Under the pieces are notes generated by a model. The model made no database searches, was not told the origin of the DNA, and saw nothing but the letters and a program-made list of their open reading frames with translations. The position numbers and the translations under genes are program-made. Positions 40,964 to 49,246 of a stretch of 64,000 bases of DNA are shown piece by piece. Positions within the stretch are counted from its first letter, which is position 1. Each line of letters starts with the position of its first letter. The stretch is from Phenylobacterium sp. (lineage in GTDB: Bacteria > Pseudomonadota > Alphaproteobacteria > Caulobacterales > Caulobacteraceae), in NCBI RefSeq assembly GCF_030679875.1, contig NZ_JAUXSP010000019.1:372001-436000 (forward strand). The letters are read 5' to 3'.

Positions 40964-43357
40964 TCAGGACGCCGCGGCGTAGGCGGGCGTGGCGGCGGCG
41001 GCGTCGAGAAAGGCTGTCAGGCGGGCCAGAGGCAGGGCGGGCGAGATCAGGTAGCCTTGAATGAGATCGCAGCCAAGGTTCAGAAGGATGGCCTCCACGG
41101 CCGCGTCTTCCACGCCCTCAGCCACCACACGCATGTTGAGGCTGTGCGCCAGCTCGATGGTCGAGCGCAGGATCAGGCGATCGCGTTCTGTATCCACCGC
41201 CGTGGCGATGGTGCGGTCGAGCTTGAGTTCGTCGGCGTCCAGGATCTTGAGATAGGACAGGGACGACAGCCCCACACCGTAGTCGTCGATCGAGATGGCC
41301 AGCCCCGCCGCCCGGAAGGCCGCCACGGCCTCGATCGCCGCCTGTGGGTTCTCGATGACGGCGGTTTCTGTGACTTCCAGGCACAGTTCGTGGGCTCGGC
41401 CCCGGACGGCGCGCAGCACAAATTCCCTGAAGCTGAGGTCACCCAGGACCCGGCCCGAGACATTGACCGAGACCAGCAGCCGCCGCCCGGCGGCGCGCAG
41501 GGTGGCGCTGTCGGCCAGGGCCTGGGTGAGGGTCCATTCCGTCAGCTCCCGGATCGCGCCGGTCTCTTCGGCGGCCGGGATGAAGATGTCGGGTCGGATC
41601 GCCCCTCGGGTCGGGTGAGTCCACCGCATCAGGGCCTCGACCCCGGTGATGTCCCCGCTGGCCGCCCGCTTGGGTTGGTAATGCAAAGAGATCTGGCCGT
41701 CCGCCAGGCCCTGGCGCAGGTCGCTCATCAGCGAGAGATTCAAGGTCGGGTCCTGGAAGGCCGCCGGTTGGAACATCATCCGCCGCCGGTTCAGGCGCTG
41801 GGCCTCGTCGAGGGCTATGGTCGCCTGCTCCAGCAGGCGTTCATGGGTTTCAGCCGGGTTCCAGTCATAGGCCACCCCCAGCCGCAAAAAGGCGTCCACC
41901 AGCGCCCCATCCACCTTGTAGGCGGGCTCGAGGGCCTCCAGACAGGCCAGCTCGGCCTCCAGGGCCGGCAGATCGCCGCGGCGCACCACCAGGCCCAGGA
42001 CCCCCGTGGAGAGATAACCTAGCCGGCTGGCATGAGTGGTCCTCAGCAGGCGCGCGGCGATGGCGCGCACCACCTCATTGGACATCCCGTAGCCAATGGC
42101 CGCCCGCATTTGGGCGTAGCGATCGACGCCGAGGGCGATGACGGCCACCGCGCCGGGTTCACCTTGCCGAATCCTCGCGATCTCGCTCAGCAGGGCCCGG
42201 CGGTTGGGGAGTTCTGTCTCGGGTTCGTGCATGGCCAGGTGCAGCAGGCCCGCCTCCCGGGCGCGCACAATGTCTTCCCCCCGGCGCGCCAACTCCTGCC
42301 GGATGGTGGCGACCAGGCAGAGCGCCTGGGTGAGCAGCAGCGGGGCCACCGGCAGGAAGGCCGGCCCGAGGGCCTGGACGATGATCGGCAGCGCGAGGAT
42401 CAGCGCCAGCACCAGCATGTGGCGACGGGCCAGAACCTCAAGATTGATCGCGCTCTGGCTGGGACGCAGGCCCAGGGCCACGGCGAGGATAATGACCAGG
42501 ACGAGCAGAGGATGCGGCCCATTGAGGGCTCTTCCCTGGGCCAGACTCTCATAGGCCAGGGCATGAACGAACACGCCGGGCAGGATGCCGTCGCGCGGTG
42601 TGGCCAGATTGTCGCCCAGCTCCAGGGCGGTCGCCCCGACCAGGACCACGCGCCCACGGACGAGGGCCGGGTCAAACCGGTTCTCATAGACATCCTGAAA
42701 ACTCAGGGTGGGTATTGTCTGGGGCCGGATACCAAAGTCGATATGGAAGGGCGCCGTGCGGCCATGGGGCTCGCCGGCCATCAGGGCGGCCATGGTGGGC
42801 CGGTAGGCCTCATCTGCGGCGAAGCCCCGAAGGTATCGCCGGAGTTTCCCATCATCGTCGACGATCACATTGACGCTGGCCAGCAAGGCGTCCTCGGAGA
42901 ACTCCGCCAGTGGCGCGTTCTCAATCATCTGCGCGTCCCGAGAGTTTCGACGGTCCGGCTGGATGAAGGTCGGCAGGATGACCGTCCCGGGCGCCGCGCC
43001 GATGGCCTCGGCGAAAACACGGTCCATCTCCTCTGACGACCGAGCGCTGAAGTCGACGTCGAAGCCGATGAGACGGGCGCCCGCGTCGTCAAGATGTCTC
43101 AGGGCCTGGGCATAGCGATCCCGCTCCCACGGCCAGACATCGGCCGCAGCGAGACTTGCGGCGTCGATCTCCACCACCACCAGCTGCTGGCTGGCCGGAC
43201 GTTGGATCAGTCCGAACCGCTGAGCGGCCAGAGCGTCCTCAACTGGCCGCAGCACGCCGCTGGTCATGGCCAGCACGACCAGAGCCGCAATCAGGCTCAC
43301 GGTCGCCAGGCAGCGGGCGAGGGCGATCCCCGAGGGCGTGGTGAGGCGCTTCAGCAT
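40964..43357 (-). CDS. CHASE2-EAL c-di-GMP phosphodiesterase
   Basis: A 797-residue membrane sensor enzyme. A first span at about residues 17-36 precedes a periplasmic CHASE2 domain (about 40-290), with two or three spans near 300-365. A degenerate GGDEF-like domain (about 395-530) lacks the GGDEF motif, and an EAL domain (about 535-785) follows. EAL metal and catalytic residues look intact: GVEALMRW, NVSGR, LCLEVTET, SIDDYGVGLSSL and VAEGVED. The protein should therefore hydrolyse c-di-GMP. ATG 43357 lies only five bases after the FecR-protein stop, so the two are translationally coupled. FecR plus CHASE2 pairs are a recurrent arrangement in proteobacteria. Confidence 0.9.
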   Translation of the reverse strand: MLKRLTTPSGIALARCLATVSLIAALVVLAMTSGVLRPVEDALAAQRFGLIQRPASQQLVVVEIDAASLAAADVWPWERDRYAQALRHLDDAGARLIGFDVDFSARSSEEMDRVFAEAIGAAPGTVILPTFIQPDRRNSRDAQMIENAPLAEFSEDALLASVNVIVDDDGKLRRYLRGFAADEAYRPTMAALMAGEPHGRTAPFHIDFGIRPQTIPTLSFQDVYENRFDPALVRGRVVLVGATALELGDNLATPRDGILPGVFVHALAYESLAQGRALNGPHPLLVLVIILAVALGLRPSQSAINLEVLARRHMLVLALILALPIIVQALGPAFLPVAPLLLTQALCLVATIRQELARRGEDIVRAREAGLLHLAMHEPETELPNRRALLSEIARIRQGEPGAVAVIALGVDRYAQMRAAIGYGMSNEVVRAIAARLLRTTHASRLGYLSTGVLGLVVRRGDLPALEAELACLEALEPAYKVDGALVDAFLRLGVAYDWNPAETHERLLEQATIALDEAQRLNRRRMMFQPAAFQDPTLNLSLMSDLRQGLADGQISLHYQPKRAASGDITGVEALMRWTHPTRGAIRPDIFIPAAEETGAIRELTEWTLTQALADSATLRAAGRRLLVSVNVSGRVLGDLSFREFVLRAVRGRAHELCLEVTETAVIENPQAAIEAVAAFRAAGLAISIDDYGVGLSSLSYLKILDADELKLDRTIATAVDTERDRLILRSTIELAHSLNMRVVAEGVEDAAVEAILLNLGCDLIQGYLISPALPLARLTAFLDAAAATPAYAAAS

Positions 43358-43362
43358 CAAAT

Positions 43363-44856
43363 TCAGGGCTGGCGGCCCTGGCCTCCGCCGTTGCCATTGC
43401 CGTTGTTGGCTCCCGGGCCGGCAGGGACGTTCGCCGGGGGCCCATCGCCATTGCCATTGCCATTGCCATTGCCGTTGTTGGCGCCGGGGCCAGCGGGCGC
43501 GTCCGCAGGGGGGCCATTACCGTTTCCGTTATTGGCTCCCGGGCCGGCGGGGACATTGGCCGGGGGCCCATCGCCATTGCCATTGTTGGCGCCGGGACCC
43601 GCGGGCACGCCTGCAGGGGGCCCGTTACCATTTCCGTTATTGGCGCCTGGGCCGGCGGGCACGTTCGCCGGTGGCCCATTTCCATTGCCATTGCTGGCGC
43701 CGGGACCCGCGGGCGCGCCTGCAGGGGGGCCGTTACCATTTCCGTTATTGGCGCCTGGACCGGCGGGCACGTTCGCCGGGGGCCCATCGCCATTGCCATT
43801 GTTGGCGCCGGGACCCGCGGGCGCGCCTGCAGGGGGACCATTACCGTTTCCGTTATTGACGCCTGGGCCGGCCGGGACATTCGCCGGGGGCCCATCGCCA
43901 TTGCCATTGCCATTATTGGCGCCGGGACCCGCGGGCACGCCTGCAGGGGGACCGTCGCCATTTCCGTTATTGGAGCCCGGACCGGCGGGGACATTCGCCG
44001 GGGGGCCGGCGGCGTCGCCATTGCTGGTCGGCGGGGCGGTTGCTGGCGCCGGAGCCGTGGACTGGGCCGCAGACTGCGCTACAGCCGCCATGGAGGCGCT
44101 CGCCAAGCTCATGCCAGGCGAGCCCCCGTTGTTCGCTTCTCCAAGGAGACTGTCGGGTCCAGCCTGTGCGCCTGGCGCCCCTGCGGCCATCTCGCGTCCC
44201 AGGACTGCGACGGGGCCGGCCACGACGCCCTCGGATAGTTGGGTGTAGTCAAGCGAGGGGAGAATTTGAGCGGCCGGCTCGGGCGTCGCCACGGCCGCGG
44301 GGGCGATCACGCCGACCTGATCAGGCTGGTCACGCGCCACGCGACCCGTGACGCCTGCGGGGATATCGTTGGGAATTCCGCCGCCATTGGCGCGGACCTC
44401 CACCAGCCCTTCGGCCACATGGACCGAATCGCTGACCGCGCCGACGGCGACGGTGAAGGTGGTGCCCTTGACCACCGCGGCCAGGAGAGGGGTGTCGACG
44501 CGGAAGTGCGGCTGAGCCTGCTTGTTCACCTGAAAGACGATCGAGCCGAGATCTTGCATGATCCGGGTCATGCCGGCCGGCTGGCCCGCCGCGACGGTCA
44601 TGCGACTATTGGGGCCGATCACGATGCGCTTGTCGCCATCGGTGAGCACGGCCCGGGCGCCTCCAGCGGTGGTGATATCCGCGCCGGGGGGGATGGTCAG
44701 GTTCGCCGCGCCGACCTTGGGATCTTCACCCGGGACCGATACTCGTACGCGGCCCGTGACCTCGGTCAGTCGCCATTCCGCCGCTGCGGCGGCGCCCGCG
44801 CCTAGCAGGAGGGCGGTCGCCATGAGGCCCGCCAGGGTCCGTTTTGCGTAATGCAT
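43363..44856 (-). CDS. FecR-domain secreted protein with NG/PAG repeats
   Basis: A 497-residue exported protein. A signal peptide (about residues 1-26, Ala-rich cleavage) leads to a FecR-type beta domain (about 40-165; ADITTAGGARAVLTDGDKR near 60 and GTTFTVAVGAVSDSVHVAEG near 133), an Ala/Pro linker and 11 Asn-Gly/Pro-Ala-Gly repeats reaching the C-terminus. There is no membrane anchor or hemagglutinin TPS domain. FecR domains outside iron signalling are common beside CHASE2 and two-partner-secretion genes. First gene of the pair with the CHASE2-EAL enzyme; divergent from the TpsB gene. Function unknown, plausibly surface- or wall-associated. Confidence 0.88.
   Translation of the reverse strand: MHYAKRTLAGLMATALLLGAGAAAAAEWRLTEVTGRVRVSVPGEDPKVGAANLTIPPGADITTAGGARAVLTDGDKRIVIGPNSRMTVAAGQPAGMTRIMQDLGSIVFQVNKQAQPHFRVDTPLLAAVVKGTTFTVAVGAVSDSVHVAEGLVEVRANGGGIPNDIPAGVTGRVARDQPDQVGVIAPAAVATPEPAAQILPSLDYTQLSEGVVAGPVAVLGREMAAGAPGAQAGPDSLLGEANNGGSPGMSLASASMAAVAQSAAQSTAPAPATAPPTSNGDAAGPPANVPAGPGSNNGNGDGPPAGVPAGPGANNGNGNGDGPPANVPAGPGVNNGNGNGPPAGAPAGPGANNGNGDGPPANVPAGPGANNGNGNGPPAGAPAGPGASNGNGNGPPANVPAGPGANNGNGNGPPAGVPAGPGANNGNGDGPPANVPAGPGANNGNGNGPPADAPAGPGANNGNGNGNGNGDGPPANVPAGPGANNGNGNGGGQGRQP
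43366..44007 (-). repeat. 11-unit tandem coding repeat in the FecR-domain protein
   Basis: Eleven consecutive units of mostly 18 residues (54 bp) fill residues 284-497. Units alternate between GPPANVPAGPG and GPPAG/D-V/A-PAGPG versions, followed by a variable NNGNG(NG)n D/N tail, so the higher-order period is 36 residues (108 bp). Units 2 and 10 carry extra Asn-Gly dipeptides. Confidence 0.92.
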
Positions 44857-44924
44857 CTTCTAGCTTCCTACGCCAGACCGCGCTTCGGCGGCTGTGGATC
44901 GAAGCTCAACCCTAGTGAGACACA

Positions 44925-45000
44925 GCTAATCGAGGGCTAATATTTGAACAAAAATATATCGTTAGCGCCCCATTCACCTTCTTGAGGGACCCTGGCTAAC
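44925..45000. promoter_or_regulatory. repeated GCTAA motifs in the fecR-tpsB divergent promoter
   Basis: GCTAAT at 44925 and 44936 (spaced 11 bp, one helical turn), TTAGC inverted at 44962 and GCTAA at 44995, in a 166-bp AT-richer divergent intergenic region. The layout suggests a regulator-binding array, but this is pattern-based only. Confidence 0.4.
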
Positions 45001-45022
45001 CCTACTCACAATCCCGAGGCTG

Positions 45023-46636
45023 GTGTTGTCTGTGCGTTTGGCTCTGCGTCGCGCGACGCCTGTCCTGATTTCCGTCGCAGCGGTACTGACCGCAGGCTTT
45101 GGCGGCGGTCCTGCAGACCTGGCTCTGGCCCGGGCCAATGATGCGGCCCGAGAGGCCCCGGAGCCTGAAGGGGTGGCGGAAGGCCGGTTCGTACTGACGG
45201 GACTGACGATCGATGGGGTGAGCGCCTATCATCAGGGCGATCTTGCGCCCCTTTACGCCAATGCCCTGGCGACCGAGATCGGCGTTTCAGACCTGGCCGG
45301 AGTCGCTCAGGCCCTGACCGATCAGTATCGCAGGGACGGCTACTTTCTTGCCCGCGCGGCCACCCCGCGGCAGGTGGGCGCGGAGGGGCACGCCCGGCTG
45401 GTCGTCTATGAGGGCTATGTGGGCGAAGTGGCCTTCGAAGGCGACGCGGTGCCTGCGGTCGGCGCCCTGCTGAGCGATATCGTCGACATTCGCCCCCTGA
45501 AGCTGGCCGATCTCGACCGTCGCCTGGCCCTGGCCAATGACCTGCCCGGGATCAAGGTGAGCGCGCGACTGGAGCCGGACTTTGATGATCCGGCCCGACA
45601 CCTGCTGGTGGTGACCACGCAGCTCCGCCGGGTTGAGGGGCAGGTCTACGTGGACAACCGCGGCGGCGCTCAGGCGGGGCCATGGCAGGTCTACGCCCGC
45701 GGCGCCGTCAACTCCACCATGCGTTCCGGCGACCAGTTGGGGGTGGGGGTGCTGACGACGCCGGGTCCCGCGCCGCGGTTCACTCAGGTGGATATCTCCT
45801 ATGGCGCGCCCCTTCCCGACGGCGGCCAGCTGCGCGGCGCGGTCGCCGCTTCCAAGGCTGACGGGGATGCCGATGGTCTGGCCGCGGCCCTGGGAAATGA
45901 GAGCCAGTCGGCCAGTCTGCGAGTTTCCGCGCCCCTAGTCCGACGCCAGGACAGGTCCCTGTGGGTGCAAGCCCAGGCCGATGTGCGACGGGTGGAGCAG
46001 AACTGGACGACGGCCGACCTGGTGGACGAACTGGCGGTGGCCCGTGTCGCGGTCCAGGGGGAGCGCCGGAACGACGGCGCCTACTCCACGGCGTTCGTCC
46101 AGGTCAGTCGTGGCTTTGGCGGTCTCGGCGGCGAGCCTCGGGATGGCCGCACCCGCTGGGACGCCGACGGCCGGTTCTGGAAGCTGTACGCCTATGGATC
46201 ACACTACCGGGACCTGGGGGCCAAGGCGGGCCTCTTTGTCACTGCGTCCGGCCAGTGGTCTCCTGACCCTCTGTTGTCCTCTGAGGAGTTCGCGGCGGGC
46301 GGACTTCCGGTGGGGCGCGCCTATGACTACGCCGAGATCATGGGCGATCGGGGAATTGCAGGCTCGGCCGAGCTCCGGGTCGGCTGGGACCCACAGCTGC
46401 GGCCCCTGACCTTCGTGCAGTCCTACGGCTTCATCGATGGGGCGAAGGTCTGGAACTACAATGCCGCCCCAGGCTGGGGGGACATTGACCTCGCCTCTGC
46501 AGGCGCCGGCGTCCGGTTGGTGTTTGAGGAACGGCTGAGCCTGCGTTTTGAGCTCGCCAAGCCCTTGACCCGTAAGCCCTCCACCCGGGCCAACAAGGGA
46601 CTGCGCGGCTTCATCTCCCTGTCGTCCAGCTTCTGA
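45023..46636 (+). CDS. TpsB-type outer-membrane transporter (ShlB/FhaC/HecB family)
   Basis: Outer-membrane partner of two-partner secretion systems, which exports a TpsA protein. The 537-residue protein has a signal peptide (about 1-35), a POTRA domain (about 55-140; ALTDQYRRDGYFLARA and VVYEGYVGEVAFEG), a second POTRA (about 140-210) and a C-terminal 16-strand barrel ending in Phe (RGFISLSSSF), as usual for outer-membrane proteins. The start is one of GTG 45023, TTG 45026 or GTG 45032 just after GAGG. No TpsA gene is adjacent; the divergent FecR protein is the closest exported candidate. Confidence 0.9.
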   Translation: MLSVRLALRRATPVLISVAAVLTAGFGGGPADLALARANDAAREAPEPEGVAEGRFVLTGLTIDGVSAYHQGDLAPLYANALATEIGVSDLAGVAQALTDQYRRDGYFLARAATPRQVGAEGHARLVVYEGYVGEVAFEGDAVPAVGALLSDIVDIRPLKLADLDRRLALANDLPGIKVSARLEPDFDDPARHLLVVTTQLRRVEGQVYVDNRGGAQAGPWQVYARGAVNSTMRSGDQLGVGVLTTPGPAPRFTQVDISYGAPLPDGGQLRGAVAASKADGDADGLAAALGNESQSASLRVSAPLVRRQDRSLWVQAQADVRRVEQNWTTADLVDELAVARVAVQGERRNDGAYSTAFVQVSRGFGGLGGEPRDGRTRWDADGRFWKLYAYGSHYRDLGAKAGLFVTASGQWSPDPLLSSEEFAAGGLPVGRAYDYAEIMGDRGIAGSAELRVGWDPQLRPLTFVQSYGFIDGAKVWNYNAAPGWGDIDLASAGAGVRLVFEERLSLRFELAKPLTRKPSTRANKGLRGFISLSSSF

Positions 46637-46679
46637 GATCCGAGAGCCCGCCTCACTGATTTGAGCGAGGCCCGGCGAA

Positions 46680-48698
46680 CTAGGCTGCGGCGGGGCCCTG
46701 GCCTTCGGCGACCCTCTGCAGGACCGCGATCAGGCGCTCGGGCTCAATGGGCTTGGGCATGTGAAGGTCCGCCCCGGCCGCCAGGCTCGCCGCCTGATGC
46801 TCGGGCAAGGTGTTGGCGGTGAGCATGACGATGGGGGTCCGGCCTTTGTGGGCGGCGTCTTCCCGGGCGCGGATATTTCGAATGGCGGTCAGGCCGTCCA
46901 TCACGGGCATCTGCATGTCCATCAGCACCATGTCGAATGGCGCTGTCTCAAAGGCTTGGCAGGCCTCCAGCCCGTTTTCGGCCAAGACCAACTCCACGTC
47001 GAACTCAGCCAGCAGAACCTCGACCACCTGGCGGTTCACCGGATGGTCGTCGGCCACCAGGATGCGCAGGGGGCGGTTGGCGGGGATCTCCCGCGCACGC
47101 GGCTCGGCCTGCGTCGCGTCCTCGGCAGGGGGAAGTGAAATATCGACCCAGAAGCTGGCGCCGTCGCCAGGGCGCCCCTCGGCGTCAATCTCCCCGCCCA
47201 TCAGCTCCACCAGCTCCCGGCTGATCGCCAGACCAAGGCCCATGCCGCCAAAGCGGCGCCCGATGGAGGCGTCCCCCTGGGAGAACCGCTTGAACAGCTC
47301 CGCCTTCCGGGCTGGATCAAAGCCCATGCCGGTGTCGTCCACCTTCAACCTCCAGCGTCCATCGGGCAGGGGGGTAAGGCTGACGCCGATCCTGCCGGTC
47401 TCTGTGAATTTGATGGCGTTGGTAAGCAGGTTGGCGAGAACCTGCTTGAAGCGCACCGGGTCGCCCATCACCCGGGCTTCGGCCTCCGGCGCGATGGCCA
47501 GGTCGAGGCTCAGCCCCTTCTCCAGGGCCCGAGGGCGCAGCAGCGTATCGATGGTGCGGGCGGCCTCGGCCAGATTGAACGCCTCGGAACTGATGCGGAC
47601 GGCGCCGGACTCCATGCGGGCCACATCCAGCAGGTCCGACAGCAGCCGCTCCAGGCTGATCCCCGAGGAGCGGATGATCTCCACCATATTGCGCTGAACG
47701 GGGGTGAGCGTGGTGGATTCCAGTGCGGCGGCCACAGCGCAGACCCCATTCAGGGGGGTGCGGATCTCATGACTCATGTTGGCCAGGAATTCGGTCTGGG
47801 TGCGCTGGGCCTCCATCTGTCGCCGCCAGGCCGCGCGGCCTCGGGCGACCATCACCGCGCCTACCGCGCCGAAAGTGAGCAGGACCGCCAAGATCGGCAG
47901 GACGGAGTTTCGGAGCAGCAAGGCGCCAGGTCTCTGCGGCGTCCAGGCCAGGATCAGAGGGGCGTCTGAGCCCAGCACATCCATCCGCACCTGCGCGTCG
48001 CCCGGCTTGAGATGATCCTGCCCCAGTGCGGTGCGCAGATCGTTCAGCTGATAGCGCGCTGCGAGGAGATCAATGGAGACCTCGCGAACCGGCAGGACAG
48101 TGAGCATGACCAGTCCACGATCCTCGCGAGGCATGGCGACGCCCGTGTCCGGCTGGATCAGGGTGGCCGTGGCCAGGACATTGCCGCCATCCACGACGGC
48201 GAAGCCGCTGGCCTGGATCGGCGCAGGCATGGATTCCCAGGGCGCGGTCGCGGCGCTCAAGGGGGCGCGCGCCAATTCCGCGGCTCTGACGTCGGCCAGG
48301 AGGCCCTCGAAGATCTCGGTGGTCGCCTCGTCCAGGGCGGCGCGGGTGCGCCCCCGTCGGTGGTAGAGGAGCTGATCCTGGGGATCGAGGACCGTCAGCT
48401 CGCTGAACTCAAAGCCCAGGGCGTAAAAGTCATTGAGGTTGGCGTCGGCCCAGGCGAGGTCTCGGCGGTTGTCGAGAAAGTCGACCACCTCGTCCCAGGT
48501 GGTTTCCGTCACCATGGCGGCTTCGACCTCGCCGATGGCTGAGACGAGGCCCTGGCGCACCAGTTCCTCTTCGCGTGCGAGGGTGCGACTGTCGACGCCG
48601 CGGCTCCACAGCACCAGGCTGAGGACGAAGACGGCCATCGCCGCCAGGGCGATCGCCACGGCGGGGGCCAGCAGGTTGCGATTGCTGAGGCCACGCAT
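46680..48698 (-). CDS. CHASE4 hybrid histidine kinase
   Basis: A 672-residue membrane kinase with a first span near residues 10-32, a periplasmic CHASE4 domain (TTWDEVVDFLDNRRDLAWA near 66) and a second span near 265-285. The cytosolic part has HisKA (FLANMSHEIRTPLNG), HATPase (NLLTNAIKFT; GMGLGLAIS) and a C-terminal receiver with the phosphoacceptor Asp in MVLMDMQMPVMDG. The ATG at 48698 has GGAG nine bases upstream; a GTG at 48752 would add 18 residues. No separate response regulator is nearby. Convergent with the TpsB gene, so control of that system is possible but unproven. Confidence 0.9.
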   Translation of the reverse strand: MRGLSNRNLLAPAVAIALAAMAVFVLSLVLWSRGVDSRTLAREEELVRQGLVSAIGEVEAAMVTETTWDEVVDFLDNRRDLAWADANLNDFYALGFEFSELTVLDPQDQLLYHRRGRTRAALDEATTEIFEGLLADVRAAELARAPLSAATAPWESMPAPIQASGFAVVDGGNVLATATLIQPDTGVAMPREDRGLVMLTVLPVREVSIDLLAARYQLNDLRTALGQDHLKPGDAQVRMDVLGSDAPLILAWTPQRPGALLLRNSVLPILAVLLTFGAVGAVMVARGRAAWRRQMEAQRTQTEFLANMSHEIRTPLNGVCAVAAALESTTLTPVQRNMVEIIRSSGISLERLLSDLLDVARMESGAVRISSEAFNLAEAARTIDTLLRPRALEKGLSLDLAIAPEAEARVMGDPVRFKQVLANLLTNAIKFTETGRIGVSLTPLPDGRWRLKVDDTGMGFDPARKAELFKRFSQGDASIGRRFGGMGLGLAISRELVELMGGEIDAEGRPGDGASFWVDISLPPAEDATQAEPRAREIPANRPLRILVADDHPVNRQVVEVLLAEFDVELVLAENGLEACQAFETAPFDMVLMDMQMPVMDGLTAIRNIRAREDAAHKGRTPIVMLTANTLPEHQAASLAAGADLHMPKPIEPERLIAVLQRVAEGQGPAAA

Positions 48699-48793
48699 CT
48701 CGCTGTGCTCCAGTCCCCCGACGGTCTCCAGAGGCAAGCTTTCCCAATCCACAAATCAACGTTAGATGAAGTAGGGTGTCGGGTGACGCAGGT

Positions 48794-49021
48794 CTAGTCC
48801 TGGCGATCTCGGGAGCTGCGGGCCTCGACCGGATCTGCGGCGGGCCAGATGCGGACCGCGATCGCGGCGGTCAGGGAGCCGAGGATGGCGACGAGGGCGC
48901 CGAGCGCCTGGCTCTCGTTCATACCCGTCGCCAGCAACCGGCCGGTCATAGCGCCTGAAACAAAAACAAGGCTGGCGGTGCCCCACTCGGCCATGCCTTG
49001 CGAAAACAGCCCTTTGAGCAT
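48794..49021 (-). CDS. small two-span membrane protein
   Basis: A 75-residue protein with hydrophobic segments at about residues 14-31 and 39-58 and a charged C-terminus. The ATG at 49021 is preceded by GGGAG at seven bases. I do not recognise the family. It lies upstream of the CHASE4 kinase on the same strand with a 95-bp gap. Confidence 0.6.
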   Translation of the reverse strand: MLKGLFSQGMAEWGTASLVFVSGAMTGRLLATGMNESQALGALVAILGSLTAAIAVRIWPAADPVEARSSRDRQD

Positions 49022-49246
49022 GTTGATCTCCCACCTTCTGCGGTCGGCTCAGCATCGCGCAGAACGCCCTTAGACATTCCTTACAAGGGCGGAGCCTGCG
49101 GCGTCGGGACGCAGCTTGGCGAACGTTCCGGGCGCGGGCGCGCCGCAGGGAGGGCCGCCAATTAGGGCATGTTCATCTTTTAGGCCCGGTGCGGCTTGAC
49201 CCGCCACGGAACCGACCGCCAAGGTAGGCGTATTGAGGGGGTGCTT

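Noticed and set aside
40658..42022. Plus-strand 454-codon frame
   Set aside because: Antisense to the EAL domain, which has intact catalytic motifs.
43094..44248. A Pro/Leu-rich plus-strand frame across the repeat region
   Set aside because: It is the antisense reading of the NG/PAG repeats and the start of the CHASE2 gene; a repeat that lacks stops in one frame will often lack them in the opposite frame.
46637..46679. Possible terminator between TpsB and the CHASE4 kinase
   Set aside because: Only a five-base GCCTC/GAGGC stem is visible and no T tract follows.
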